DNA from: Thalassotalea sp. LPB0316
Lineage (GTDB): Bacteria; Pseudomonadota; Gammaproteobacteria; Enterobacterales; Alteromonadaceae
NCBI RefSeq assembly: GCF_014898095.1
Contig: NZ_CP062946.1
Location: forward strand, 1,364,001 to 1,428,000
Length of the DNA: 64,000 nucleotides
Direction of reading: 5' to 3'
The position numbers and the translations under genes are program-made. Numbering within the stretch: position 1 is the first letter of the stretch; each line of letters begins with the position of its first letter. The notes beneath the pieces were generated by a model that was not told the origin of the DNA, did not search any database, and saw only the letters and a program-made list of their open reading frames with translations. Positions 17,087-26,759 of this stretch are shown here, one piece after another.

Positions 17087-19054
17087 ATGCCAAGCGCCCG
17101 CGAAGCCAGATTAGAGAAAATCTTAGCCGCTCTATTTGAGCTCGATAAGTACTTTCCCTATGCAAAATCATTAGTTGATTACATTGAAAAAGTGCACAAC
17201 CAACTCAATTCATTGGTTTACGCTGAAAACTTTTATCTTGCCAAATATAACAAGCAAGACAACACCATTAGCTTTATTTACGAAGTTGATGAGCGCGAGA
17301 ATGCACTTTGTCCGATTTATACCATTGAATTATCTTCACCTGATCTTTCACCCACAGCTTGGGTGATCAAGCATAAGAAACCGTTAGAAATGAAATCAGG
17401 TGTTGGGCCCGTTGCTGAGAAAGAAGGGGAGATGTGGGGCTTTGGTGAGCGTTCTCATCATTGGCTTGGTATGCCGCTGATTGATAGGAACAATGAGTGC
17501 TTAGGGGCGATGGTCATTCAAAGTTACAATGAGAATATTGATTACAGCGATGAAGACCAAAGGCTTTTTCGAATTTTCGGCAGTATTGTCGCTTCCGCTG
17601 TTGATAAACATACTCGAGTAGCGGGGCTTGAATTATTGGTTATAGAGCGCACCGAGCAATTAGAAAAGCAGCTCAGGGAAAAAGAGCACTCGGAAAAGCT
17701 GCAAGTGGCACTGTATCAAATCGCCTCCCTGGTTAATGACGAAATCCCGATGTCACAACTTTATATTAAGGTGCATGAGATCATTAAGACGTTGTTGCTG
17801 GCAAAAAACTTTTATATTGCACTGTTCGACGAAGCTGAAAACATTATAACCATACCGTATTATATCGATGAAAAAGAACCCGATCGTGAAATGGGCTTTT
17901 CATTGCCGCTTGGTAACGGTTTAAGTTCATACATTATTAAAACCAGGCAAGCACAGAGGGTGTTTCCCCAAGATGTTGAAGCTTTGGTGCGCAATGGCTT
18001 TATTAACGAAGTTGCCGGCCCTCAAGAATACAGCTGTTGGCTAGGAGCGCCAATGATTTCATCGAATATCGTACATGGTTTAATAGTTGTCCAAAGCTAT
18101 GATGCAGATGTCATTTATTCTGAGGAGGATATGAAGCTACTTAATTTCGTAGCAAACCATGTCGCAAAGGCCGCTGAGTCAATGCAAAACAAACAGATGC
18201 GCAAAGATTCACAATTAAAGCTAGCCCGACAACATCGGGTTTTGGAACAGCAAAATAGAGATCTTAATGAAACGTTAAACGCCTTGAAGAAAACTCAACA
18301 AGAGCTGATCCAAAAAGAAAAAATGGCATCACTTGGCGGTTTAGTTGCCGGTATTGCTCATGAAATCAATACCCCTTTAGGGATTTGTGTCACCGGCGTG
18401 AGCCATTTAATGGAGGAGTATCACGACGTTAAGAAATCGCTCGAAGAAGAAACGCTAACACAAGATCAGCTTGATGATTTTTTTGACGAGATTAAACAAG
18501 TTGGCCAAATATTAACGACCAATATGCAACGAGCAGCTGATTTAGTGAATAGTTTTAAGCAAGTGGCCGTTGATCAATCATCAAATAGCGTGCGAGACAT
18601 CGAACTAGAGCAATACATTAACGGGGTGATACTGTCACTTAGGCCGACGTTGAAAAAGAAGAAACACATTATCACCGTGCAGTGCCCGACTCATATCTCG
18701 ATTAGAGCGAACGCCGGCGCACTGTCCCAGGTATTGAGTAATTTGATATTGAATTCGTATATCCATGCATTTGAGGGAATTGAACAAGGGAATATCCTGA
18801 TCCATGTTGAAGAGCGCAATGGCTTTATTTTAATGCGTTATCAAGATGACGGTAATGGTTTGGATAATCAAGCGCTTGAAAAACTATTTGACCCATTTTA
18901 TACCACCAAACGGGGCTCGGGTGGCAGTGGCTTAGGCACGCATTTAGTCTATAACTTAGTGACTAATGCCCTCCACGGTAAAATTCAAGCTAAAAGTGCG
19001 GTAGGTAAGGGCTTAGCTTTCATGATCAAGTTTCCAGTAAGCCCTGTGGAATAA
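17087..19054 (+). CDS. Soluble sensor histidine kinase with two GAF domains
   Basis: A 655-residue kinase with no transmembrane segment. Two GAF-like domains occupy about residues 20-180 and 205-375; both end in a similar MVIQSY/IVVQSYD strand, which suggests internal duplication. A coiled linker leads to a HisKA-like H-box GLVAGIAHEINTPLG with phospho-acceptor His425, and then to an ATPase domain with DDGNGL, FDPFYTTKRG and SGLGTHLVYNL. It faces the response regulator gene at 19153-20676 across 98 bases, so the two products are the likely partners, although convergent pairs are not proof. The ligand of the GAF domains is unknown. Confidence 0.92.
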   Translation: MPSAREARLEKILAALFELDKYFPYAKSLVDYIEKVHNQLNSLVYAENFYLAKYNKQDNTISFIYEVDERENALCPIYTIELSSPDLSPTAWVIKHKKPLEMKSGVGPVAEKEGEMWGFGERSHHWLGMPLIDRNNECLGAMVIQSYNENIDYSDEDQRLFRIFGSIVASAVDKHTRVAGLELLVIERTEQLEKQLREKEHSEKLQVALYQIASLVNDEIPMSQLYIKVHEIIKTLLLAKNFYIALFDEAENIITIPYYIDEKEPDREMGFSLPLGNGLSSYIIKTRQAQRVFPQDVEALVRNGFINEVAGPQEYSCWLGAPMISSNIVHGLIVVQSYDADVIYSEEDMKLLNFVANHVAKAAESMQNKQMRKDSQLKLARQHRVLEQQNRDLNETLNALKKTQQELIQKEKMASLGGLVAGIAHEINTPLGICVTGVSHLMEEYHDVKKSLEEETLTQDQLDDFFDEIKQVGQILTTNMQRAADLVNSFKQVAVDQSSNSVRDIELEQYINGVILSLRPTLKKKKHIITVQCPTHISIRANAGALSQVLSNLILNSYIHAFEGIEQGNILIHVEERNGFILMRYQDDGNGLDNQALEKLFDPFYTTKRGSGGSGLGTHLVYNLVTNALHGKIQAKSAVGKGLAFMIKFPVSPVE

Positions 19055-19060
19055 CTAGTT

Positions 19061-19128
19061 GATTAGATTAGGGGTCAGAGTTAGCTAATTCTGACCCCCT
19101 AATCTAATCACTGACCCCTAATCTAATC
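19061..19128. repeat. GGGGTCAG-type palindrome with a duplicated right arm
   Basis: GATTAGATTAGGGGTCAG pairs with CTGACCCCCTAATCTAATC after a short spacer, and the right arm is repeated once more at 19110-19128. It lies between two convergent genes and could act as a bidirectional stop or RNA-stabilising hairpin. The GGGGTCAG core is shared with 6173-6188/7524-7555 and 29701-29732. Confidence 0.8.
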
Positions 19129-19152
19129 AGGTGTGGATTTTTCAAGGTGGTG

Positions 19153-20676
19153 TTATTTATCTTGATAAATAGCGTTGATTTCGAGTGCTTTATCGATGTT
19201 ATCTAACATAATTTGAACGATTTTAGCATCTAGGTGTTTACCTGCTTCTTCATTAAACAGTTTTATCACTCTATCGATAGGCCATGCTTCTTTGTAACAA
19301 CGCTTATGGGTCAGTGCGTCAAACACATCAGCGACCGCAACAATGCGAGCAAAAATATGAATTTCTTCACCTTTTAACCCGTTGGGGTAACCCGTACCGT
19401 CGTATTTCTCGTGATGTTGCTGTGAAATAATTGCTGCAGCCTTGAGAATCGGACGTTGAGAACCTTCCAAAATATCGTGACCAACATTGGGATGTTGACG
19501 CATGATGTCCATTTCGTCATCGTCTAATCTACCGGGTTTGAGCAACACTCTATCTGGCGTCGCTATTTTACCTATATCGTGCATAGGGGCTGCTTGCTTT
19601 AACAGTTCAGCCTCTTCTTGGGGGAGTCCGTATTCGATTGCTAGCATATAACTGACTTCAGACATGCGTCGAATGTGATTACCCGCTTCATTTGAGCGCG
19701 ATTCAACAACATCACCTAAGCGATAGATCAGCTCTTCTTGCGTTTCAATAATTTCACGGTTAAGCAATAAGTTGTCAAAAGCTAGCGTGACATTACCCGA
19801 AAAGATTTGCAGCAATTGAGCATCAATATCGCTCAATTCTTCGATACCTTTTAAGTACAGTAAGCTAACTTTACTACTGTGACTTGGAAAGTAACCAACA
19901 AGAACATCGTCTTCGTGAATACTTTTGCCTTCTTGCACCGCTTTATTGAGATAGCGCAAAATATTGTCGTCGATATCAGGTTCGTTGTCTTCGGGTGAAA
20001 TATGAGCAATAATTTCATAATCATCTTCTTCATAGACGGCACTGATTCCTTCAACTTGCACTAGCATACTTTCTTCATCGATCCGCAAAATCGACATAAC
20101 TTGCTGTAATAAACCATTGAAAAAGTGTTGAAGGGTACGCTTTTCCAGTACTTGAGAGGTCGAGTTAATCACTCTCTCTAGGCCGGAACGATAGAGCTCT
20201 TGATACTTTCTAGCCTGTTCTACTTTTATGATATCGCGATAGGCTCTAAGCGCCGCGAAAACGGTGGTAAATAACTTTTTTCGGTCGAGTTCTGTTTTCT
20301 CTTTGTAGTCGTTAATATCGTAATCAACAATGACTTGTTCTTCTGGTGCTTGCCCCGGCTGACCTGTGCGTAATACGATACGGGTAAAGTAGTTTTTGAG
20401 GTCTTGACGCATCCAGCGAGCAACATCTAAACCGGCCTCATCAGTTTCCATCACGACATCGAGAAAAACCAGCGCGACATCTTTTTCTTTGCTCAGGAGT
20501 TCTTTTGCTTCGGCGCCAGAATATGCGTGTAAAAACGTTAGTGAACGTTCATCTAAGGTGAAACGCTTGAGCGCCATCTTGGTTACCGTGTGAATATCTT
20601 CTTCATCGTCGACTATGACGATTTTCCAAGGCGGCTGAACAGGTTTTACTGAATTTTTAAGAAAAGAAAGCGGCAT
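19153..20676 (-). CDS. Response regulator with DUF3369 and HD-GYP domain (probable cyclic di-GMP phosphodiesterase)
   Basis: A 507-residue regulator. Residues 15-140 form a receiver domain with phospho-acceptor Asp73 (VFLDVVM) and acidic pocket IVDDEED. The middle (about 160-310) matches DUF3369, a GAF-like domain. The C-terminal HD-GYP domain has MHDIGKI, HHEKYDGTGYPNGL and the VADVFDAL motif, with intact metal ligands, so it should hydrolyse cyclic di-GMP. It converges on the GAF-GAF kinase gene, its likely kinase, and is followed upstream by an EF-hand gene. Confidence 0.94.
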   Translation of the reverse strand: MPLSFLKNSVKPVQPPWKIVIVDDEEDIHTVTKMALKRFTLDERSLTFLHAYSGAEAKELLSKEKDVALVFLDVVMETDEAGLDVARWMRQDLKNYFTRIVLRTGQPGQAPEEQVIVDYDINDYKEKTELDRKKLFTTVFAALRAYRDIIKVEQARKYQELYRSGLERVINSTSQVLEKRTLQHFFNGLLQQVMSILRIDEESMLVQVEGISAVYEEDDYEIIAHISPEDNEPDIDDNILRYLNKAVQEGKSIHEDDVLVGYFPSHSSKVSLLYLKGIEELSDIDAQLLQIFSGNVTLAFDNLLLNREIIETQEELIYRLGDVVESRSNEAGNHIRRMSEVSYMLAIEYGLPQEEAELLKQAAPMHDIGKIATPDRVLLKPGRLDDDEMDIMRQHPNVGHDILEGSQRPILKAAAIISQQHHEKYDGTGYPNGLKGEEIHIFARIVAVADVFDALTHKRCYKEAWPIDRVIKLFNEEAGKHLDAKIVQIMLDNIDKALEINAIYQDK

Positions 20677-20776
20677 AGCTACACATTGATAAGTATTTAA
20701 TACAGTATATAAATGTATAGCTAAGAATTTTCAAAACGACAAAAAAATGATTAACTTTTATCGGCTTATCGGGGAT

Positions 20777-20995
20777 TTAGAGGGCTAGATCAATGACCAT
20801 CTCACGCAACTCGTCTTTTGAAATTGAGTTGCTGTGGTTTTTATCAAACTGATGAAAGATACTTTCACACATGCGAATCCCTTTGTCTTGCAGCAAGCAG
20901 TCGATAAGCTCGACAAATTCGCTTCTGCTAATGACGCCGTCTTTATCTTCATCAAAAACTTCAAATAGCTCATCAACCCACTGATTTAGTTCCAT
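20777..20995 (-). CDS. Small EF-hand calcium-binding protein (calmodulin-like)
   Basis: A 72-residue acidic protein with two EF-hands. Loop 1 (residues 15-26, DEDKDGVISRSE) is canonical, with Gly at position 6 and Glu at 12. Loop 2 (51-62, DKNHSNSISKDE) has Asn at position 6 but keeps Glu at 12. Helices flank both loops, as in half of calmodulin. It is 100 bases upstream of the HD-GYP regulator gene on the same strand, so it may share its transcript; a calcium link to cyclic di-GMP signalling is speculation. Confidence 0.85.
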   Translation of the reverse strand: MELNQWVDELFEVFDEDKDGVISRSEFVELIDCLLQDKGIRMCESIFHQFDKNHSNSISKDELREMVIDLAL

Positions 20996-21199
20996 AGATT
21001 GCCCTTAAACTGATGACTTGAAAGTTTTCACACTGTAACTCTATTTGCTAAACATTGAAACTGATTTTTAATGAAAATTTTGATGGTCTTATCAGTTGGT
21101 TATTTGTGAAAACAAATGTAAATGTAATGTTAAAGTGGTTGTAATTCGCATAAGTCACATTAGACTATGGTGGCGAATAAAATAAAGGAATGAAAACTA

Positions 21200-22660
21200 A
21201 TGAAAAAAATCTGGAAGTCGCTTTTCAGCTTTGGTCTTTTGTTCAGTATTTCAGGGGTGTCGATTGCAGAAGAATCTTCTCATTCGGCGTTAAAAGTTGA
21301 AGATTGCCACGTCGACGGTATTCGATCAAAAGTGCGTTGTGGCACGTTAACTGTTCCTGAAAACTACCAACAACCAAACGAATCTCAACTCGATGTTCAC
21401 TTTGTTATTATACCAGCGCTGGACAATAGTAAGCAGCTCACACCATTGATGTTTTTGGCCGGTGGCCCGGGTCAAGCAGCTGCGCAAATGGCGGGTAACA
21501 TCCGCCAAATGTTTAGTGAAGTATTAAAAACCCGCGACATCATAGTGGTTGATCAACGAGGTACCGGCCAATCTAATGGTTTGCAATGTAGTAACATGGA
21601 AGATTTTAAGCTCTATGAAGATCTCCATGGTGATATGTCAGAGCAAGATATGCTCGATTGCCGTGCTAACTTCACGGTCGATTTAGCTCATTACAGTACG
21701 CCGAATGCGATTCGTGATTTTGATAATATTCGCGCGGCTTTAGGCTGGAATAAACTCAGCTTGTATGGCGGTTCATACGGCACAAGGGCTGCGCTAGTTT
21801 ACATGAATATGTTCCCTGAAAGTCTTGAAGCTGTTGTGCTTGATAGTGTCGGGCCTGTTGAAGTACCTATTGGCTTGTTTGGTCAATCCGTGGCGCGCTC
21901 GTATAACTTATTACTCGAAAATTGCCAACTAGACGCCAATTGTAAACAGGCATTTCCGAACCTTGATGAAGAGTTTCAAGCGTTATTCGCTCGAGTTGAA
22001 GCTGAGCCTGTACGTGTTGATATGATGCATCCAACGCTTGGCACACCAACACAATTTGTGATTGACCGGGCCAAGTTGATCAGTACATTGAGATTACAGC
22101 TATATTCTATACAAGGACGCCAATTCGTACCTCTGGTTATTCATCAGGCCTACCTCGGCAATTACTTGCCTCTCGCGGGTTTACTTGCGCAAACTAGTGG
22201 AGATAATCCCGGTGAAATTCACGCTGGCTTGTTATTTAATATTTTGTGTAATGAAGACTACCCACGAGTTAAACAAAACCAGTGGTCGGAAGACGCGAAA
22301 AACAGTTTTGGTCGAGATGAAGCACAGAAAAACTGGCATTTAGCCTGCACTAATTGGCCTAAATTTGACTACGAAGCTCAATATTTTGAGCCAGTTACCG
22401 CGAATATCCCAACGTTAATTCTCTCAGGGAAGTTAGATCCCGTCACACCGCCAAGTAATGGTGATTTTAGTGATAAATCATTGCCTAATTCTCGACATAT
22501 TGTTGTAAAAAATGCCTCACATATCGTAGTGACTAGCGAATGTGCGATCGATCTTGTTGATCAATTTTTAACGGATAAAGATCCCCAAGCAATTGACGAG
22601 ACCTGTTTAACAGAAATCGCTGATGAGACTTTTATTACTAACCTCAACGGTAACAGCTAA
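21200..22660 (+). CDS. Secreted alpha/beta-hydrolase, S33 family tripeptidyl aminopeptidase-like
   Basis: A 486-residue protein with a signal peptide (residues 1-23, ending SIAEE region). The hydrolase core shows the oxyanion-loop FLAGGPGQAA, DQRGTGQS, the nucleophile elbow GGSYGT with Ser192, the acid LSGKLDPVTPP and the base in NASHIVV; the C-terminal TAP-like domain includes a cysteine pair. Members release N-terminal peptides or prolines, or act on esters. The stop is nine bases before a NatA-like ABC gene, so the three genes form an operon, perhaps for peptide or antibiotic processing and export. Confidence 0.88.
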   Translation: MKKIWKSLFSFGLLFSISGVSIAEESSHSALKVEDCHVDGIRSKVRCGTLTVPENYQQPNESQLDVHFVIIPALDNSKQLTPLMFLAGGPGQAAAQMAGNIRQMFSEVLKTRDIIVVDQRGTGQSNGLQCSNMEDFKLYEDLHGDMSEQDMLDCRANFTVDLAHYSTPNAIRDFDNIRAALGWNKLSLYGGSYGTRAALVYMNMFPESLEAVVLDSVGPVEVPIGLFGQSVARSYNLLLENCQLDANCKQAFPNLDEEFQALFARVEAEPVRVDMMHPTLGTPTQFVIDRAKLISTLRLQLYSIQGRQFVPLVIHQAYLGNYLPLAGLLAQTSGDNPGEIHAGLLFNILCNEDYPRVKQNQWSEDAKNSFGRDEAQKNWHLACTNWPKFDYEAQYFEPVTANIPTLILSGKLDPVTPPSNGDFSDKSLPNSRHIVVKNASHIVVTSECAIDLVDQFLTDKDPQAIDETCLTEIADETFITNLNGNS

Positions 22661-22669
22661 GGAAAGGAT

Positions 22670-23404
22670 ATGATTGAAGTCAATAATTTACATAAAAAGT
22701 TTAAGGATGTTACCGCGCTAGAGGGATTGTCGTTTACCGCTAAAGACGGTGAGATTACTGGGATTTTAGGGCCAAACGGCGCGGGTAAAACCACTTGTTT
22801 ACGCACGCTTTACGGGTTGTTAAAGGCGGACCAAGGTAGTGCGACAATAGATGGTATCGATGTGACCAAAGAGCCATTGGTCGCTCGCGGCAAGCTCGGT
22901 ATCTTTCCCGACAAATTTGGCTTATATGAGCGCTTAACGGCCTACGAGCAAATTGATTACTTTGCCAGTATTCACGGCTTAGTTGGTGACGCTAAAAAGC
23001 AAGCCATCGACGAAGTACTAAAAGAGTTAGAAATGGAAGAGTTAGCACATCGCAAAACCGTTGGCTTTTCTCAGGGGCAGCGAATGAAGGTGACACTAGC
23101 ACAAGCACTCGTTCACAAACCGAAAAACTTTGTCTTGGACGAGCCAACTCGAGGCTTAGATGTGATGAGTACACGGATTTTGCGCAACTATTTGAGCAAA
23201 TATAAAGCACAGGGGCATTGTATTTTATTTTCATCACACGTCATGCAAGAGGTCGCAGCCTTGTGTGATCGCGTTATTGTTGTTGCTAATGGTAAGTTGG
23301 CCGCTCAAGGTACACCGCAAGAGCTTTGTGATTTAGCCGGTGAGGCGCTACTTGAAGATGCCTTTGTTAAAATCATCGGTTCAGATGAAGGAGTTGCCGC
23401 ATGA
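22670..23404 (+). CDS. natA: ABC transporter ATP-binding protein (NatA-like)
   Basis: A 244-residue ATPase with Walker A GPNGAGKTT, signature FSQGQ, Walker B FVLDEPTRGLD and the switch His in SSHVMQE. It shares a 4-base ATGA overlap with the permease gene and follows the S33 peptidase by nine bases. NatAB in Bacillus exports Na+; many proteobacterial homologues are ABC-2 exporters of unknown cargo. The strong ribosome-binding site AAGGAAAGG precedes the ATG. The symbol reflects similarity, not proven sodium export. Confidence 0.88.
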   Translation: MIEVNNLHKKFKDVTALEGLSFTAKDGEITGILGPNGAGKTTCLRTLYGLLKADQGSATIDGIDVTKEPLVARGKLGIFPDKFGLYERLTAYEQIDYFASIHGLVGDAKKQAIDEVLKELEMEELAHRKTVGFSQGQRMKVTLAQALVHKPKNFVLDEPTRGLDVMSTRILRNYLSKYKAQGHCILFSSHVMQEVAALCDRVIVVANGKLAAQGTPQELCDLAGEALLEDAFVKIIGSDEGVAA

Positions 23405-24564
23405 TGCAATTAAAAGCCTTGCTTTCGAAGGAGCTCAAGGAAGCATTTCGCGATAAACGCGCGTTACTAGCTGCTTTTGGTATAGCGTTCATAGCCCCTA
23501 TCATGTTGATAGTGATGTCTGAATTTGCCATTAAACAATCGGTTGAAACGCCACCTGCTTACGTTAATTTATCTGGTGGCGAATACGCGCCTAAATTGGT
23601 TAAACACCTGGCAGAAAACAATATCTTCCCGTTATCTGAAGTTGATGAAGCCGACAAACAGTTGTGGCAAAAACGCAACATTGAATTAATTATTCCTGCG
23701 ACCTTTAAAGAAGACTTACAAGCAGGTAAAACAGTAGGCTTGGTGTTGCGTGCTGATTACGGTGAGCAATCACACCGTACGACTATCCGTCGCGTGCGCG
23801 ATGCTATTTATGGGTATTCACGCCAAATAGCCTATCAGCGAGTGTTGTTACGCGGTATTGATATTAACTTGTTAAAACCACTGGATTTAAACGAGCAAGA
23901 CACACAGCAACCTAGTTCTAATGCGTCGTTTATTACGATGATGTTAGGTATTTATTTGTTATTCGGTGCCTTTATGGCTGGCTTATCGGTAGCTATTGAT
24001 ACCAGTGCAGGTGAGCGAGAACGCAATGTTTTAGAAATCTTGTTGTGTCAGCCGGTTAGCACAATGAAAGTGGTGGTAGCTAAGTTGCTTGCGGCAACAA
24101 CAATAGCTATTACTGCGATAGTACTAATGCTCATTTTATCGGTGATTTCGATGAATTTTGTCGATTTAAGTGAACTAGGTTTGAGCTTTAGCTTAGATTT
24201 TGGCACGGCGATTTCACTATTAGTCGTCTTGATACCGGTATGCTTTTTCGCATCATCGCTACAGCTATTTTTTGCCTTTAGTGCAAAAACCTTCAAAGAA
24301 GCTCAGTCGCTGGTTTCTATGATCATTATTTTACCGGGTATGGTGCCATTTGCCTTATCTATGATGGACGATCGACCACAGTGGCTCAATTGGGCACCAA
24401 TTTCCGGTCAGTACTTGATCATGGAAGACATTTTTAAGGGCGATCCCGTTGGTATTGACGTATTACTCTTTACCGGGTTAATTACCGTTTTACTGACGGT
24501 AGTTTTGGTTAAAGTCATGGCCGAGCGATTGAAATCAGAGAAAGTGGTATTGGCGCTAAGCTAA
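23401..24564 (+). CDS. natB: ABC-2 type exporter permease (NatB-like)
   Basis: A 387-residue membrane protein. It has one N-terminal helix (about 23-40), a large extracytoplasmic domain to about residue 170, and five to six helices in the C-terminal half with the ERERNVLEILLCQPVS coupling segment typical of ABC-2 permeases. The start overlaps the natA-like stop, so the two subunits are made together. The operon ends at a strong terminator at 24591. Confidence 0.88.
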   Translation: MMQLKALLSKELKEAFRDKRALLAAFGIAFIAPIMLIVMSEFAIKQSVETPPAYVNLSGGEYAPKLVKHLAENNIFPLSEVDEADKQLWQKRNIELIIPATFKEDLQAGKTVGLVLRADYGEQSHRTTIRRVRDAIYGYSRQIAYQRVLLRGIDINLLKPLDLNEQDTQQPSSNASFITMMLGIYLLFGAFMAGLSVAIDTSAGERERNVLEILLCQPVSTMKVVVAKLLAATTIAITAIVLMLILSVISMNFVDLSELGLSFSLDFGTAISLLVVLIPVCFFASSLQLFFAFSAKTFKEAQSLVSMIIILPGMVPFALSMMDDRPQWLNWAPISGQYLIMEDIFKGDPVGIDVLLFTGLITVLLTVVLVKVMAERLKSEKVVLALS

Positions 24565-24590
24565 TCGCTTACGCTAGACTGGTATCAAAA

Positions 24591-24623
24591 ACGGGTTACT
24601 CGAATAGAGTAGCCCGTTTTTTT
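24591..24623 (+). terminator. Rho-independent terminator after the ABC operon
   Basis: Stem ACGGGTTACTC/GAGTAGCCCGT with a run of seven T. The following 336 bases to glyA contain no gene. Confidence 0.9.
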
Positions 24624-24853
24624 ATGGTGTCTTGACCTGTGAGCGGTGTGGTATATTTTGAAATGGTGGCTATTGTTCGCTTAAAATTCTTGTTAAATTA
24701 TTAATGTTGAATTATATTTTGTTTTGTGGTGTGGTTTTTATATTTAATTGTGTGTTTGATTGGTGATTCGAAATGTTAGCCAAGCTCATATAAGAATTTG
24801 TCGCTAATAGTGAAAACTTTTAGCTCATAATTAGACAAAAATAACCTAACTCA

Positions 24854-24903
24854 GGCGCTTTTTTACGTGTACAAAAAGTAACGCTTAAGGCACAATAAGC
24901 GCC
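24854..24903 (+). promoter_or_regulatory. Inverted repeat in the glyA leader
   Basis: GGCGCTT and AAGCGCC enclose an inner weak stem (CTTTTTT/AAAAAG), about 55 bases before the glyA start. It could be a leader stem-loop or operator. It does not show the conserved cores of a glycine riboswitch. No convincing promoter was found in 24624-24959. Confidence 0.3.
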
Positions 24904-24959
24904 AAAATTTTCGCTAGAAAAAAACTTTATCAAGCTAACCTATTTACTGAGGATAAAAC

Positions 24960-26216
24960 ATGCTTACTCGTGATATGAACATCGCAGATTTCGATGCAGA
25001 ATTGTACCAAGCAATGACTGACGAAACCGCTCGTCAAGAAGCGCATATTGAACTAATTGCATCTGAAAACTACTGTAGCCCGCGCGTTCTTGAAGCTCAA
25101 GGCTCTCAATTAACTAACAAATACGCAGAAGGTTACCCAGGTAAGCGTTATTACGGTGGCTGTGAGTATGTTGATAAAGCCGAAGCATTAGCAATCGAAC
25201 GCGCTAAGCAATTATTTGGTGCAGATTACGCAAACGTGCAGCCGCATGCTGGTTCTCAAGCAAATGCTGCAGTTTTCCAAGCGTTAGTAACGCCAGGCGG
25301 CAAAGTATTAGGTATGAGCCTAGCGCATGGTGGTCACTTAACGCACGGTTCACACGTTAACTTCTCAGGTAAATCATATGAAGCAATTCAATACGGCTTA
25401 CACCCTGAAACAGGCGATATTAATTACGAAGAAATTGAGCGTTTAGCACAAGAGCACAAACCAGAAATGATCATTGGCGGTTTCTCAGCGTTCTCAGGTA
25501 TTGTTGATTGGGCACGTATGCGTAAAATCGCAGACAGTGTTGGTGCTTACTTCATGGTAGATATGGCACACGTTGCTGGCTTAGTAGCCGCTGGTTTATA
25601 CCCTAACCCTGTACCACATGCACACGTTGTAACAACAACTACTCACAAAACATTAGCTGGCCCACGTGGTGGTTTAATCGTTTCTGGTTGTGGTGACGAA
25701 GAAGTTTACAAAAAGTTAAACTCTGCGGTCTTCCCTGGTGGTCAAGGTGGTCCATTAATGCACGTAATCGCTGCTAAAGCGGTAGCGTTTAAAGAAGCAT
25801 TGGAGCCAGAGTTCAAAGCATACCAACAAAAAGTCTTAGACAACGCTAAAGCTATGGTCGCTGTGTTACAAGAGCGCGGTTACAAAGTGGTATCTAACGG
25901 CACTGAAAACCACTTGTTATTACTTGATTTAATCGACAAAGATATCACAGGTAAAGACGCAGATGCTGCGTTAGGTAATGCGCACATTACCGTAAACAAA
26001 AACTCTGTACCAAACGATCCTCGTTCGCCATTTGTTACTTCTGGTCTTCGTTTAGGTACACCTGCAATTACTCGCCGTGGCTTTGGTATTGAAGAAACTA
26101 AGCAGTTAACTGGCTGGATTTGTGACATCTTAGATGACATTGAAAACCAAGATGTTATCGCCAAAGTTCGCGAAGAAGTTACGGCTTTATGTAAGCGTTT
26201 TCCGGTATACGGTTAA
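24960..26216 (+). CDS. glyA: Serine hydroxymethyltransferase
   Basis: A 418-residue pyridoxal-phosphate enzyme that converts serine and tetrahydrofolate to glycine and 5,10-methylene-tetrahydrofolate. The PLP lysine is Lys230 in [16 protein letters not shown], one residue off the E. coli position, and [22 protein letters not shown] and the [10 protein letters not shown] segment are intact. GAGG lies before the ATG. Codon use is clearly that of a highly expressed gene. It is followed by a terminator and then nrdR and the riboflavin genes. Confidence 0.98.
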   Translation: MLTRDMNIADFDAELYQAMTDETARQEAHIELIASENYCSPRVLEAQGSQLTNKYAEGYPGKRYYGGCEYVDKAEALAIERAKQLFGADYANVQPHAGSQANAAVFQALVTPGGKVLGMSLAHGGHLTHGSHVNFSGKSYEAIQYGLHPETGDINYEEIERLAQEHKPEMIIGGFSAFSGIVDWARMRKIADSVGAYFMVDMAHVAGLVAAGLYPNPVPHAHVVTTTTHKTLAGPRGGLIVSGCGDEEVYKKLNSAVFPGGQGGPLMHVIAAKAVAFKEALEPEFKAYQQKVLDNAKAMVAVLQERGYKVVSNGTENHLLLLDLIDKDITGKDADAALGNAHITVNKNSVPNDPRSPFVTSGLRLGTPAITRRGFGIEETKQLTGWICDILDDIENQDVIAKVREEVTALCKRFPVYG

Positions 26217-26265
26217 TCGCGTTTTAAAAACAAACTAATTCCACATTTTTTATGCAATTAGTTTA

Positions 26266-26292
26266 AAATGGTCGCAGTTAGCGGCCATTTTT
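26266..26292 (+). terminator. Rho-independent terminator between glyA and nrdR
   Basis: Stem AAATGGTCGC/GCGGCCATTT with loop AGTTA and TTTTTG. It ends 14 bases before the nrdR start, so nrdR expression would need read-through or an internal promoter. Confidence 0.7.
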
Positions 26293-26306
26293 GTTTGTAA
26301 ATCATT

Positions 26307-26759
26307 ATGTATTGTCCCTTTTGTTCTGCTCAAGAAACCAAAGTTATCGACTCGCGATTAGTGGCTGATGGCCACCAAATTCGCCGTCGTCGAGAATGTG
26401 TAAAGTGTCATGAGCGTTACACCACCTTTGAAACGGCTGAATTATTGATGCCGCGTATTATTAAACGCGACGGTTCACGTGAGCCGTTTAACGAAGATAA
26501 GCTAAGAAACGGTTTAGTGCGCGCGCTTGAAAAACGCCCCGTTAGTGTTGAAGAAACCGAAAACGCAATCAACAAATTGAAATCGCAATTACGCGCAACA
26601 GGCGAGCGTGAAGTTGATAGCGAAATGGTCGGTAATATCTTAATGGAGCAACTGAAAAAGCTCGATAAAATTGCTTATATTCGCTTTGCTTCGGTGTATC
26701 GTTCGTTTGAAGATATTCGCGAATTTGGTGAAGAAATCGCTCGGTTAGATGATGACTAA
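26307..26759 (+). CDS. nrdR: Transcriptional repressor NrdR
   Basis: A 150-residue repressor of ribonucleotide reductase genes. It has the zinc ribbon with Cys3, Cys6, Cys31 and Cys34 (CPFC...CVKC) followed by the ATP-cone domain ([21 protein letters not shown]) that senses ATP and dATP. The length is standard. It overlaps the ribD start by 11 bases, the common nrdR-ribD arrangement. Confidence 0.97.
   Translation: MYCPFCSAQETKVIDSRLVADGHQIRRRRECVKCHERYTTFETAELLMPRIIKRDGSREPFNEDKLRNGLVRALEKRPVSVEETENAINKLKSQLRATGEREVDSEMVGNILMEQLKKLDKIAYIRFASVYRSFEDIREFGEEIARLDDD

Noticed and set aside
24624..24959. Glycine or purine riboswitch upstream of glyA
   Set aside because: The conserved cores of these riboswitches are not visible; only a simple inverted repeat is present.
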